From the NCBI RefSeq assembly GCF_000423105.1, contig NZ_KE383978.1:373209-437208 (forward strand): a stretch of DNA of 64,000 bases, read 5' to 3'. The position numbers and the translations under genes were made by a program. Numbering within the stretch: position 1 is the first letter of the stretch; the number at the start of each line of letters is the position of its first letter. Positions 1 through 9,047 of this stretch are shown here, piece by piece. The notes under the pieces were generated by a model. It saw only the letters and a program-made list of their open reading frames with translations, was not told the DNA's origin and ran no database searches. The stretch comes from Halalkalibacillus halophilus DSM 18494 (GTDB taxonomy: Bacteria; Bacillota; Bacilli; Bacillales; Alkalibacillaceae).

Positions 1-2
1 TA

Positions 3-179
3 GAGATTGTGATTTATGAACCATCCTTAGAAGAAGAGACATTCGATGGTTACCGAGTCATAAATCAATTCGATACTTTCGCAAGCGAAGCAGAAGTCAT
101 TGTTGCGAACCGTTTGTCAGATGAACTTGATCGCGTCAAAGAAAAAGTGTACACAAGAGATCTTTATAGTCGGGACTAA
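3..179 (+). CDS. UDP-glucose 6-dehydrogenase, C-terminal end (partial)
   Basis: The window opens inside this gene; 58 codons and the TAA stop remain. The visible tail runs IVIYEPSLEEETFDGYRVIN and ends VYTRDLYSRD, the usual end of UDP-glucose/GDP-mannose dehydrogenases (third, UDP-binding domain). The family oxidises UDP-glucose to UDP-glucuronate with two NAD+, for polysaccharide or teichuronic acid synthesis. The next gene, a phosphoglucomutase 22 nt downstream on the same strand, supplies glucose-1-phosphate, which supports the call. GDP-mannose dehydrogenase is the alternative; the catalytic Cys domain lies outside the window, so it cannot be checked. Confidence 0.75.
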   Translation, partial: EIVIYEPSLEEETFDGYRVINQFDTFASEAEVIVANRLSDELDRVKEKVYTRDLYSRD

Positions 180-201
180 TTATGAAGCAAAGAGGGATAA
201 C

Positions 202-1914
202 ATGAACTGGCAAGATTCTTATAACAGATGGAATCAATTTGATGCGTTAGAACCGAACCTTAAGCAAAATCTAGTAGAAATCAAAGAAGATACGAATCGT
301 TTAGAAGATGCCTTTTATCAAACATTAGCTTTTGGGACAGGTGGTATGCGGGGAATCCTAGGTGCAGGTACGAATCGTATGAACATTTATACCGTTCGTA
401 AGGCCGCAAAAGGGATTGCAACTTATCTAGAATCAAAAGGGCAAGCATGGAAGAAGCGTGGAGTAGTCGTTGCTTATGACTGTAGACATATGTCTGAGGA
501 GTTTGCGCTTGAAACAGCTAAAGCATTAGGTGTACATGATATCCCTACTTATGTATTTACGTCTTTAAGACCAACTCCTGAGTTGTCTTTTGCTGTGCGT
601 CATTTAGGGTCGGCGGTTGGGGTCATGATTACTGCAAGCCATAACCCACCTGAGTACAACGGGTATAAAGTGTATAACGAAACTGGTGGGCAAATGCCAC
701 CGGAACAAGCGGACCTGCTAATCGGTTATGTGAATGAAGTGGAAGATGAACTACAAGTGGAAGTATTAAAAGAAGAAGCTTTACAAGAAAAGGGCTTATT
801 AACATGGATTGACGAGTCTGTTGACGAAGCTTACTTAGAAGCTATTAAAAAAGTTACCCTTCAGTCTAATATAATCGCTTCTGAATCTGATTTTCAAATC
901 GTGTTTTCTCCATTACATGGAACGGCGGAAGGTCTAACTCAAAAAGCACTTAAACAGGCTGGATTTAAGCATGTCCATACAGTGGAAGTGCAAGCAAATG
1001 CTGATCCAGAGTTCTCTACAGTGGAATCTCCTAATCCTGAAGAGCACCAAGCTTTTGAATTGGTAATGGATAAGGGAGAAGCTACAAGTGCAGATGTGTT
1101 AATAGCAACAGATCCGGACGCAGATCGTTTAGGTGTAGCAGCGATCAATACAAAAGGAGATTATCAAGTATTAACAGGAAATCAATTAGGAGCTTTACTA
1201 CTTGATTACTTATTAACACATCGTGAAAGTGTACCTGTTAACGGAATGATGATTAAAACAATCGTTACTTCTGAGCTAGGTAAAGCTATTGCAGAGTATC
1301 ATGGGATAAAGTCGATGGATGTATTGACTGGCTTTAAATATATTAGTGAAAAGATTGAGTCATTCGAACAAACTGGAGAGCATACCTTTCTATTTGGTTA
1401 CGAAGAGAGCTATGGCTTTTTAATTGAGCCATTTTCAAGAGATAAAGATGCCATCCAAGCTACTGTTCTCGCCTGCGAAATGGGCGCTTACTGGAAGTCG
1501 GAAGGCAAGACTTTGTTCGAAGCGTTGGATGCACTATTTGACCAACATGGTGTCTACTTAGAAGACTTGCACTCCATGAAATTAGAAGGATTAGACGGGG
1601 CGAAACAAATCCAGAACATCATGGAAGACTTCCGCTGTAAACCAGTTAATAATGTTAAAGGACTAAAGCTAGAAGCAGTAGAAGACTATCTAATTGGCAA
1701 ACGCACATGGATGCAATCAGGTGAATCAGAAGAAATAGGTTTACCATCAGCAAACGTGGTTAAATTTAAGTTATCCGATGATTGCTGGTGCTGCTTACGA
1801 CCATCTGGAACAGAGCCGAAGATCAAGTTTTACTTTGGAGTTCGTGGGGATGATCGGAAACAGGCAGAAGAGCGGTTGGAGAAGTTGAAGAGTAGTGTTT
1901 TAGAAAGACTTTAA
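202..1914 (+). CDS. pgcA: Alpha-phosphoglucomutase / phosphomannomutase family enzyme
   Basis: A 570-residue enzyme of the alpha-D-phosphohexomutase family that interconverts glucose-6-phosphate and glucose-1-phosphate in the cytoplasm. The phosphoserine loop TASHNPPEYNGYK begins near residue 144 (Ser146 is the predicted phosphorylated serine), the Mg-binding DPDADR loop is near 304-309, a sugar-specificity GYEESYGF segment follows, and the phosphate-binding RPSGTEPKIKF loop starts near 533. Length agrees with Bacillus PgcA (about 580). The frame is open upstream to position 100, but AGAGGGATAAC directly before the ATG at 202 sets the start; a longer form would run into the preceding dehydrogenase gene. 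It links glycolysis, maltodextrin breakdown and UDP-glucose synthesis. Confidence 0.93.
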   Translation: MNWQDSYNRWNQFDALEPNLKQNLVEIKEDTNRLEDAFYQTLAFGTGGMRGILGAGTNRMNIYTVRKAAKGIATYLESKGQAWKKRGVVVAYDCRHMSEEFALETAKALGVHDIPTYVFTSLRPTPELSFAVRHLGSAVGVMITASHNPPEYNGYKVYNETGGQMPPEQADLLIGYVNEVEDELQVEVLKEEALQEKGLLTWIDESVDEAYLEAIKKVTLQSNIIASESDFQIVFSPLHGTAEGLTQKALKQAGFKHVHTVEVQANADPEFSTVESPNPEEHQAFELVMDKGEATSADVLIATDPDADRLGVAAINTKGDYQVLTGNQLGALLLDYLLTHRESVPVNGMMIKTIVTSELGKAIAEYHGIKSMDVLTGFKYISEKIESFEQTGEHTFLFGYEESYGFLIEPFSRDKDAIQATVLACEMGAYWKSEGKTLFEALDALFDQHGVYLEDLHSMKLEGLDGAKQIQNIMEDFRCKPVNNVKGLKLEAVEDYLIGKRTWMQSGESEEIGLPSANVVKFKLSDDCWCCLRPSGTEPKIKFYFGVRGDDRKQAEERLEKLKSSVLERL

Positions 1915-1933
1915 GACAATATTTTATAAATTT

Positions 1934-1961
1934 AAAGTTACTTCTGTAAAGGAGTATCTTT
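1934..1961 (+). terminator. Rho-independent terminator after pgcA
   Basis: Twelve-base arms (AAAGTTACTTCT and AGGAGTATCTTT) with one mismatch and one G:U pair enclose a GTAA loop, followed by a run of T. It ends the dehydrogenase-pgcA unit. Confidence 0.6.
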
Positions 1962-2062
1962 TTTTGTGCTTAAATATGTCAGATTTCATTATGTTGAGTC
2001 TAAAGTCATGGTAATCTTTCTATAAATACATACAGTTAAACTAATTTATGGAAGGTGATTCA

Positions 2063-2797
2063 GTGTATTGTGAAAAATGTGGTTACCAAGTGACCAGGCA
2101 AAACTTTTGTGAAAATTGTGGAGCACCTATAGAAGGTGAAGGAGTAACTCAAACTCTCAAGAACAATAATGAAACAAAGGTAAGGGAATCAGGAAACAAT
2201 TATTTCATCTACCTTATGAATCTATTAAAGAATCCAACCAATGCTGTTACTACCAATGAAAGTTCATTGGTCTTTGGAGTATTGGCGTTAGTGTTACTTA
2301 CATTTACTTTCACACTCGGCCAATACTTTTTACTAGATAGGATGTATAGTAGAATGTCCAGTGGCTTTACAGATGAGTCATGGCCACTATTGGGTCTGTC
2401 TACTAGGATATTTATCGGTGGACTGTTAATTGTTGGATCCGGTCTTCTAGCATTAATATTAACGCTGAAAGTTGGGAAAGTAGACCTTTCTCTTCAACGT
2501 ATAGTTGCACAAGCTGGAGCACTAGCGGTACCTTTTATCGTTGTAACTTTATTATCTATGGTAACAGGATTAGCATATTCTGCAGGATTGACGACATTTT
2601 TAGGGTTAGGTGGATTAATTGCCTATGCTTGTTTGTCAGCTGTGATACTAAGCCTTTATCACCTGGTAAAAGAAAACAAGACGGAACATTTTATTTCTCT
2701 AAGCTTAGGGAGTTTTGCATTAACTGCAGTTTTTATTTATCTAACGTTTGAAATATATTTCGGAAGAATGGTAGAAGATTTGATGTCGATTTTTTAG
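2063..2797 (+). CDS. Zinc-ribbon multi-spanning membrane protein (paralogue 1 of 3)
   Basis: A 244-residue protein. The N-terminus has two CxxC pairs (CEKCGYQ and CENCG) forming a zinc ribbon, then a polar linker, then about five hydrophobic helices from residue 70 to the end. It resembles the proteins at 10801-11568 and 53987-54784: ribbon, a NYF-I/S-YL motif, a KNPT-type motif just before the first helix, and conserved glycines between helices. The layout recalls YIP1-like integral membrane proteins, but I do not know a function. The frame opens at ATG 2048, but GGAAGGTGATT lies seven bases before GTG 2063, which is the better start. It stands alone between two transcription units. Confidence 0.75.
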   Translation: MYCEKCGYQVTRQNFCENCGAPIEGEGVTQTLKNNNETKVRESGNNYFIYLMNLLKNPTNAVTTNESSLVFGVLALVLLTFTFTLGQYFLLDRMYSRMSSGFTDESWPLLGLSTRIFIGGLLIVGSGLLALILTLKVGKVDLSLQRIVAQAGALAVPFIVVTLLSMVTGLAYSAGLTTFLGLGGLIAYACLSAVILSLYHLVKENKTEHFISLSLGSFALTAVFIYLTFEIYFGRMVEDLMSIF

Positions 2798-2894
2798 TTT
2801 TGAAGATAAGTTGATTTCATAAGTCTTTTTTAGATTCAAAGTCTAATATAAAGTTGGTACTAAGCTACGTATCGACTCTAGTTATTAATTTACA

Positions 2895-2923
2895 AACAAC
2901 AATTAATTCCCTTATGCTATAAT
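2895..2923 (+). promoter_or_regulatory. Extended -10 promoter for the three-domain protein gene
   Basis: TGCTATAAT at 2915-2923 is a perfect extended -10 element; no good -35 lies at the normal distance. AAGGAG precedes the ATG at 2971. Confidence 0.55.
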
Positions 2924-2970
2924 GTGATAAACAATTTTCACACTAACTAGGAGATCATAAGGAGAATTCT

Positions 2971-5715
2971 ATGCATTATTTAAAAAAGATTTTAATAGAA
3001 ACAAAAAATTACAAAATTACTTATCATGAAAATAAATCAACTCCAAGTAATAAATGTGTTATCACATTTGGCGAAGTGGACTCTCCCTTAGATGAAACAG
3101 GATTTGCTGACAAACTAATTATGGATCAAGGGTTTGATTACATTTATGTCGCTCAGAAGAAATTTACTCATTACCAATTCCTATCTGCCGAAAAGTTTAA
3201 AAACGTAGTCCACAAATATGTTAAGAATAAAGAAGTTTATACATATGGCTCGAGTTTAGGTGCCTATTCCGCCATTTATTATGGTGGTATGATAAACGCA
3301 AACATTTTAGCCATGAGCCCTCGGATTCCTGCCCATCCAGTCATTGATAATTTAATGGATCAGAGATTTAAAAATCGTGGATTTAAACATAAAGATCTTA
3401 GTGATTTAGATAAATCCAATAAAAACGTTTGCATATTTTATGATGAAAAGAATCATATTGATTCCTATTATGTGAACTTTTTTATTAAGGAAGCTTATCC
3501 AAATGCAAGCTATTATAATTTAGAGGCTGCTGGACATTACACAGCTAGAGCCCTGTTATTATCTGGTGAACTAAAAAATGTTGCGCTGTCATTTTTCAGT
3601 GATCAAGAAATAGATTTTGAGTTGGATTATCAGGCTATATATGAGTGGCAATATAGTAAGGCAAAGAGTAGGATAAGAAAAGGAAAGCTAGGCCATGCAG
3701 AAGAAAATATTTCTGCTCTTCTTTCCAATGATTTTGCAAAATCTGAAGATGTACAAAATTTAATCACAGAATATAAAGCAAAATTGTTAGCTAAATCTAT
3801 AAAGAAGTCCAAAGATAAAACTAAAAAAATCCACCCTATTATGACTCAACAAGAAAAAGATAAAATCAATCAAGCTGTTATCATATCGTATGTTGGTGAT
3901 TTAATTTTACTTAGAGATCAAGTCTTGAATTCTTATAATTTTGAAACGAATCAATATGAATTTGATGAAATGTTCACTCACGTAAAGAAATATTTGAGTA
4001 TTTCAGATTTTAATATGGGCGTTTTTGAAGGTGTTACAGCTGGGGATGGATTAGAGTATAGTACTAGTGATTATAAGGACAATATACCTGTGAAATTAAA
4101 TTTTCCTGATCGTTTTGCATATGCAATAAAACAGGCTGGATTTGATTTTGTAACTACTGCTCAGAACCATTTCTTAGATTACGGGGTTGATGGGGCTAGA
4201 CGAACCTTGGATACCCTAGATAAAGTTGGCTTAAACCATCGTGGTTCGTACCGTAATCAAGAGGAAAAAGATCAGCTACCGATTTATCATATTAAAGGTT
4301 TGAAAGTAGCAATCTTAACTTATACGAGAAATAGTAATGGATATAAAAATAGTTTCTTTCTAGATAATGAAAACAAACATTTGACTTCTCTAATAGTCTC
4401 CCCTAAAGATGAAAATTTTGAGAAGGTTAAGCAAGATGTGATTTCTGATTTTGAAAGAGTTAAAAAAGAAAATCCTGATTGTATTATTGTTCATTCTCAT
4501 ATAGGTAAACAATTCGTACATGAACCTGACAAATCCCAAAAGATTTGGGCTGATATTTTTGTAGACGCAGGAGCAAACGTTGTATTGAATGATCATGCAC
4601 ATGCGGTTCAGCCTTATGAATGGAGAAAGAGTCCGAAAGATGGCTCTTCTGTTTTAATACTTCATTGTCCAGGTAATTTTGTTAATTCTTATATTGATAA
4701 AAATGGGGATGCATCTGCATTATCACAGATATATTTGGATCCTAAAACTGGTAAACCATTTAGTGTAGGGTGTGTACCATTGTGGGCACATGCTTATATA
4801 GATGGAAACTATCGAGCACTCCCGGTTCATGACGTTATGAATGATAGGGAATTGAGAAAAACGATAAGTGTATATGAATTTAATAGAATAAAAGAAGTAC
4901 AAGAGCTTGTAACTGGGACCATGTTAGGTGAGAAAATTAGTATTGATCAAATGCAAGAACAATATTATTTAATGGCAGAACGAGCTAATAAAACTAATAA
5001 AGGTTATGTACGCTCTAATGTTCAGCCTTTAGAGCTTTCAAAAGAAGTGAAAAAGAATAAAATCTACAATTTGATGAAGAAATCGAAGAAGGTTACCTTT
5101 GTAGGAGATTCTCTAACAGAAGGTACGAAAAATGGTGGTTATGGATGGTTTGAACCTTTGATAGAAAACTTTAAAGAAGTTGAATATAATCGCTTTTCAA
5201 AGGATGGATTAACAGCAAAATCCTTAGTGAAATATGCAGGTGAGGTAGCAGAGAATGAATCTGATTTATTTGTTATTGCTATTGGAGCGAATGATGTAAG
5301 ATATAGAGATCCGAAACTCTGTACAATGACGAAGGAAGAATATATCAAGAATATAGACCAACTCGTTTCTGCAATTCAAACTAAAAACAAAAAGGCTAAA
5401 TTTGTATTTATTGCTCCTTGGACTACTGATAATTTTGATAAGCTATCAAAGCTACCAAAAGTAGAACGATTTAAGATGCTTAAGGAATACAGTGATGAGT
5501 TAAAAGCATACGCTAACTCTATTAATTCACACTATATAAATCCTAATGTATATATCAAAAATCGAATTAAGACTAGAAATCCTAAAACTTGGCTGCTAGA
5601 TTCCATTCACCCAAATGCTGGGGAAGGAATTAAGCTATACAGTGAAGCTGTTATAGAAGCTTCTTCAAAAGAAAGTGCTTTTATTAGGAGAGCAATTAAG
5701 AAAGTTATTCGTTAA
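2971..5715 (+). CDS. Three-domain protein: alpha/beta hydrolase-like + CapA-like metallophosphatase + SGNH hydrolase
   Basis: A 914-residue protein I do not recognise as a whole. Residues 25-200 look like an alpha/beta hydrolase, with GSSLG at 93-97 and GHYTAR near the end as a possible catalytic His. Residues 305-640 match the CapA/PgsA poly-gamma-glutamate metallophosphatase family: YVGDL near 308, AQNH (His400), HSHIG (His508, His510), NDHAHA (His542, His544) and a CPGNF segment. Residues 705-914 are an SGNH/GDSL hydrolase: GDSLTEG with Ser714, GANDV with Asn774, and DSIH with Asp877 and His880. There is no signal peptide or membrane helix, so it is predicted to be cytosolic, unlike exported CapA proteins. 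The SGNH part suggests ester or acyl removal from a glycan or polymer; the nearby UDP-sugar genes are suggestive only. Confidence 0.75.
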   Translation: MHYLKKILIETKNYKITYHENKSTPSNKCVITFGEVDSPLDETGFADKLIMDQGFDYIYVAQKKFTHYQFLSAEKFKNVVHKYVKNKEVYTYGSSLGAYSAIYYGGMINANILAMSPRIPAHPVIDNLMDQRFKNRGFKHKDLSDLDKSNKNVCIFYDEKNHIDSYYVNFFIKEAYPNASYYNLEAAGHYTARALLLSGELKNVALSFFSDQEIDFELDYQAIYEWQYSKAKSRIRKGKLGHAEENISALLSNDFAKSEDVQNLITEYKAKLLAKSIKKSKDKTKKIHPIMTQQEKDKINQAVIISYVGDLILLRDQVLNSYNFETNQYEFDEMFTHVKKYLSISDFNMGVFEGVTAGDGLEYSTSDYKDNIPVKLNFPDRFAYAIKQAGFDFVTTAQNHFLDYGVDGARRTLDTLDKVGLNHRGSYRNQEEKDQLPIYHIKGLKVAILTYTRNSNGYKNSFFLDNENKHLTSLIVSPKDENFEKVKQDVISDFERVKKENPDCIIVHSHIGKQFVHEPDKSQKIWADIFVDAGANVVLNDHAHAVQPYEWRKSPKDGSSVLILHCPGNFVNSYIDKNGDASALSQIYLDPKTGKPFSVGCVPLWAHAYIDGNYRALPVHDVMNDRELRKTISVYEFNRIKEVQELVTGTMLGEKISIDQMQEQYYLMAERANKTNKGYVRSNVQPLELSKEVKKNKIYNLMKKSKKVTFVGDSLTEGTKNGGYGWFEPLIENFKEVEYNRFSKDGLTAKSLVKYAGEVAENESDLFVIAIGANDVRYRDPKLCTMTKEEYIKNIDQLVSAIQTKNKKAKFVFIAPWTTDNFDKLSKLPKVERFKMLKEYSDELKAYANSINSHYINPNVYIKNRIKTRNPKTWLLDSIHPNAGEGIKLYSEAVIEASSKESAFIRRAIKKVIR

Positions 5716-5725
5716 AATTATCGCT

Positions 5726-5771
5726 ATTTAAAAATCCGAACCTTCATTCGAAAAGGTTCGGATTTTTAAAT
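5726..5771. terminator. Bidirectional terminator between convergent genes
   Basis: A perfect 19-bp inverted repeat (5726-5744 and 5753-5771) with an 8-base loop, bounded by A-rich and T-rich flanks. It serves the three-domain gene (plus) and the creatininase-family gene (minus). Confidence 0.9.
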
Positions 5772-5780
5772 TTCACTAAA

Positions 5781-6587
5781 TTATAATGGAATATCATTAT
5801 TTCTCAATTTAACTTTAATTTCTTTTCCAGCATAATCTATGAATTCTGCAATGTTATCGACTAGTGACTCATGGTATTTTTCACCCTTGGAAGCATTCGC
5901 CTTGGTAGAGTCTCCCATCATTCCTGTTCCTTTAGTTTTCTCTTTATATGTTGAAACATCACTTGCTGTAATAAAATGATCACCTTCAACTAAAGGATCA
6001 TGTTTTAACAAACGGTGGCTAGCAGGGATATTCTTAGAAGATTTTGAAGCGTCGCACAAATCCGGTAATAGATAGTACATTTGCGAAGTTTCAAGTTCTT
6101 CCGCATGACCAATCCCGCCAGGTTCCACCTCATTTAATTCTTTTCCTTTTTCATGATTAATATAGAAGGGGTCTGCTATAGCAAGGAAAGCAGCAGTTTT
6201 ATTTCTTAATCTAGTCATCGCAATTCTGATTGGTGCCAAGTTAGCCTCACGGTGACCATTAATAATTATTATTTTCTCAAAACCATGGTGAATTAAACTC
6301 GCACAAGTATCTTCAACAACACTGGTCAATGTTTCAGGTCTCAGTGTAATCGTACCTTTATATGCCATGTGATGTGGTGCCCATCCAGTCCATATAGGTG
6401 GCGCGATTAATGTGTTCGTTTTTTTTGCTACATCTTCTGCGACTTTCTGTGAAATATACGCATCCGTTCCCAATGGTAAGTGTAAAGCATGTTGCTCTAC
6501 ACTGCCACATGGAACAATAATCGTTTTATTATCTTTCAAATAATCCTCTACATCTTGCCATTTATTTTCTTGTAACCATAAATTCAT
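5781..6587 (-). CDS. Creatininase-family amidohydrolase
   Basis: A 268-residue metal-dependent hydrolase of the creatinine amidohydrolase superfamily, which opens cyclic amides or acts on related C-N bonds. The N-terminal metal motif GSVEQHALHLPLGTDA and the second motif GGIGHAEELETS hold the expected Glu, His and Asp ligands; NGHREANL is a further family hallmark. The longest frame starts at a GTG inside the ribosome site; AGAGGTGAT sits eight bases before ATG 6587, which I prefer. It lies 22 nt after an amino-acid permease under an IclR regulator, so the three probably import and hydrolyse a nitrogenous compound. The family is catalytically diverse, so creatinine itself is not established. 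Confidence 0.8.
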   Translation of the reverse strand: MNLWLQENKWQDVEDYLKDNKTIIVPCGSVEQHALHLPLGTDAYISQKVAEDVAKKTNTLIAPPIWTGWAPHHMAYKGTITLRPETLTSVVEDTCASLIHHGFEKIIIINGHREANLAPIRIAMTRLRNKTAAFLAIADPFYINHEKGKELNEVEPGGIGHAEELETSQMYYLLPDLCDASKSSKNIPASHRLLKHDPLVEGDHFITASDVSTYKEKTKGTGMMGDSTKANASKGEKYHESLVDNIAEFIDYAGKEIKVKLRNNDIPL

Positions 6588-6609
6588 TTCCATCACCTCT
6601 TTATATTTA

Positions 6610-8004
6610 TTACTCTGTCTGGCTAGTCATTCTTGCCATTTCATTTTCATCTAAATAAGTCCAACGATTCTTGGCATACACCACATACCATATCGTTAGT
6701 AATATTAACCAAGAGACCCCAATATATATGGCTAAAGGATCAATATAAGTCAGTATCCAAATACATGCAATTGCTGCAAAGATAGCTAATATTGGAATAC
6801 CTTTTATATTGATTGGATATTTAAAAGTTGGATTCAGATCTTTTCTTTTCACTCTCACAATGACTAGCGCTATATTCATGAGTGCCATCATCAACCAGTT
6901 AGCAAAAACTGCTGCAGAGACTAATAGACCAATGGCATTTGCATAACCAAATGCGCTTGTAAACGTTGCAAGTAAAGCAATAATTCCCGTGAAAATTATT
7001 GCATTATTAGGTACTCCAGATTTCTCACCTACCTTGGCAAAAATCTTAGGAAATGCATTTTCTCTTGCCCCTGCATATAGCATTCTGGATGAACCTAGCA
7101 AACAACCAATAGTTGAAGTGCCCGTAGCTGTAAGTGCAGCAATGGCAATTAGGACTGCTCCCAGCCCAGGTAAAAGTGACTCGATTGCTAAAGATAAAGG
7201 AGCACTTGACTCAGCTAAATCAACAGGATTTGCGGAAGAGACAACGCCATAACCCGTTATAATATATAAAACAACAGTCGTTACTAGAGCAGATATCTGT
7301 GCTAAAGGTAAATTTCTTCGTGGTTTTTTAGCTTCTTCACCTAATGTAAGAACAGCTTCCACTTGCATTTGTCCAAATGCAATTAATGCAGTGGCGGCAA
7401 ATACACCTGTCCAACCGTTTGGCATAAAACTTGAATACTCAAAAGGTCCGACGGGGTTTGCGGAAATTGCAATGATAGCAATAGAAAATAAAGCAATCAC
7501 CTGAATTATTGAGAATACCGTATTTACTTTTCCGGTTAATTTGATTCCTACTAAAAGAAGTAATGTTATTAAAATAGAAACTATTGGCGCAACTATTGCT
7601 GGAGGTAGGCCAGGAAAAATAAAATTAAAATAACCTGCGAAACCTAGATTTACTGCACCTGCTGCAAAGGCAAAAGATAGAAAATATAAACCAGCGCACC
7701 AAAGTGCAATTAATTTACCTAGGTGTTGCGATATACTACCAAATGCAAATTTTGAGTATGCATAAGATGCCCCTTGGTATGGCCAATTAGAAGCAAGCTC
7801 TGCATAACTCATTGACGATAATATGGCAACAATACCGGCAATGATAAAAGCAATAAAAAGCGCAGGTCCTGCCTCAGCCACTGCAGGTCCAATTACCGTG
7901 AATATTCCACCACCGATAAGCGCTCCTACTCCGATACTCCACAAATCAACAAAACCTAACCCTCTTTTTAAATTTTTAGAGTCGTTCGTCACTACTGTAT
8001 CCAT
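6610..8004 (-). CDS. APC-superfamily amino acid permease
   Basis: A 464-residue permease with about 12 membrane helices. The first helices carry the APC signature (SIGVGALIGGGIFTVIGP), followed by SYAELASNWPYQGASYAY between helices 2 and 3 and GEEAKKPRRNLP in a cytoplasmic loop. Members import amino acids or amines by proton symport or exchange. The frame extends to 8022, but GGAGG seven bases upstream fixes the start at ATG 8004. It is first in a unit with the amidohydrolase, 82 nt downstream of the iclR stop. The exact substrate cannot be read from the sequence. Confidence 0.85.
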   Translation of the reverse strand: MDTVVTNDSKNLKRGLGFVDLWSIGVGALIGGGIFTVIGPAVAEAGPALFIAFIIAGIVAILSSMSYAELASNWPYQGASYAYSKFAFGSISQHLGKLIALWCAGLYFLSFAFAAGAVNLGFAGYFNFIFPGLPPAIVAPIVSILITLLLLVGIKLTGKVNTVFSIIQVIALFSIAIIAISANPVGPFEYSSFMPNGWTGVFAATALIAFGQMQVEAVLTLGEEAKKPRRNLPLAQISALVTTVVLYIITGYGVVSSANPVDLAESSAPLSLAIESLLPGLGAVLIAIAALTATGTSTIGCLLGSSRMLYAGARENAFPKIFAKVGEKSGVPNNAIIFTGIIALLATFTSAFGYANAIGLLVSAAVFANWLMMALMNIALVIVRVKRKDLNPTFKYPINIKGIPILAIFAAIACIWILTYIDPLAIYIGVSWLILLTIWYVVYAKNRWTYLDENEMARMTSQTE

Positions 8005-8086
8005 CGGAATCCTCCATTCCATATTGTGAAATTAATAATCCACTATATAGAATTTTGACACAAGAAGTCGAAATTCCTGCAAAATA

Positions 8087-8848
8087 TCAATTATTTTTTA
8101 AATTATCTGTAATTTCTTTAGAAGTCTCTTTTAAAAGTTTTATCAAATGAGATTCTGATTGATCAAAATCTTTTTCTAATCCTACAACACTTAACGAAGC
8201 AATAACTTCAGTTGAATTTGGCCAATATATAGGTACGGCATAAGCTATAGTTTCTTCAATTAGCTCACCCTTGCTGATACTATACCCTTGAGTTTTAATT
8301 TGGTTTAATTTTTTATTTACTACTTGTATATTTAGTGGGGTAGAATTCGTAAAAGACTTGAATTCCGTATTTTGAAGAATCCAATCTCGATCAGTAGAAT
8401 TCATGTACGCCAGCAGTACTCTTGGGCAAGCAGCTGTATATAGTGGTGCTCTTCTACCTATAGCAGGGTATAGACGAATTTGTCGCCAAGATTGAAACTG
8501 TTCTATGTAAATAGCCTCTTGATTGTCAAGCACTGCCAATTGGACGTTTAGGTTTAATTGATTTCTTAATACTTTCATATATTCTCTTGCATATTCTCTT
8601 ACATCAATATTACTTCTAATAATCGAACCTTTTTCTAGAAAGGAATAACCTAAGGAATACCATGTCTTATTATTTATTTTATGCTTTTTTATGTAGCCGA
8701 AGTTTTCTAAGGAAGTGATGATTCTAAAAGAGGAAGATTTCGGTATAGAAGTTTCTTTTACAATTTCATCTAATGTGAGTTGGTATTTTCTTTCTGAAAA
8801 ACAATCTAAAATGGACAAGGCTTTATCTATACTTGTGTTTTTTTCCAT
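8087..8848 (-). CDS. IclR-family transcriptional regulator
   Basis: A 253-residue regulator. An N-terminal winged helix-turn-helix (residues 8-70: KALSILDCFSERKYQLTLDE, IPKSSSFRIITSLENFGYI) is followed by an IclR effector domain with ARE, AIGRRAPLYTAACPRVLLAY and ISKGELIEETIAYAVPIY segments. It most likely controls the adjacent permease/amidohydrolase genes. Two later-copied starts are possible; I chose ATG 8848, 11 bases after GGAGG. An AATTCTA motif occurs both in front of the permease and in the upstream divergent region, and may be its target. Confidence 0.85.
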   Translation of the reverse strand: MEKNTSIDKALSILDCFSERKYQLTLDEIVKETSIPKSSSFRIITSLENFGYIKKHKINNKTWYSLGYSFLEKGSIIRSNIDVREYAREYMKVLRNQLNLNVQLAVLDNQEAIYIEQFQSWRQIRLYPAIGRRAPLYTAACPRVLLAYMNSTDRDWILQNTEFKSFTNSTPLNIQVVNKKLNQIKTQGYSISKGELIEETIAYAVPIYWPNSTEVIASLSVVGLEKDFDQSESHLIKLLKETSKEITDNLKNN

Positions 8849-8969
8849 TATTATGAAGACCTCCATTTAGCTATGGTTAATATTTTATAATTTTATCATA
8901 GATTTATTTAGTGGTAGTAGGGAGAATTAGCTGGGGGTTATTTACTCCATTTTTATACAATCAAAAAAG

Positions 8970-8994
8970 TAATTCTATTAATATGCTAGAATTA
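8970..8994. promoter_or_regulatory. Inverted repeat and extended -10 promoter upstream of the glucosidase gene
   Basis: TAATTCTA (8970-8977) and TAGAATTA (8987-8994) are perfect 8-bp inverted arms, 9 bp apart. The right arm overlaps the extended -10 TGCTAGAAT (8984-8992) of the plus-strand glucosidase gene, so a bound repressor would block it. A further AATTCTA lies at 9009-9015, and TAGAATT at 8048-8054 before the permease gene. Confidence 0.45.
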
Positions 8995-9047
8995 TTAACA
9001 AGAAAGTAAATTCTATTTTTACATATGTGAGATTTAGGAGGAAGCAA

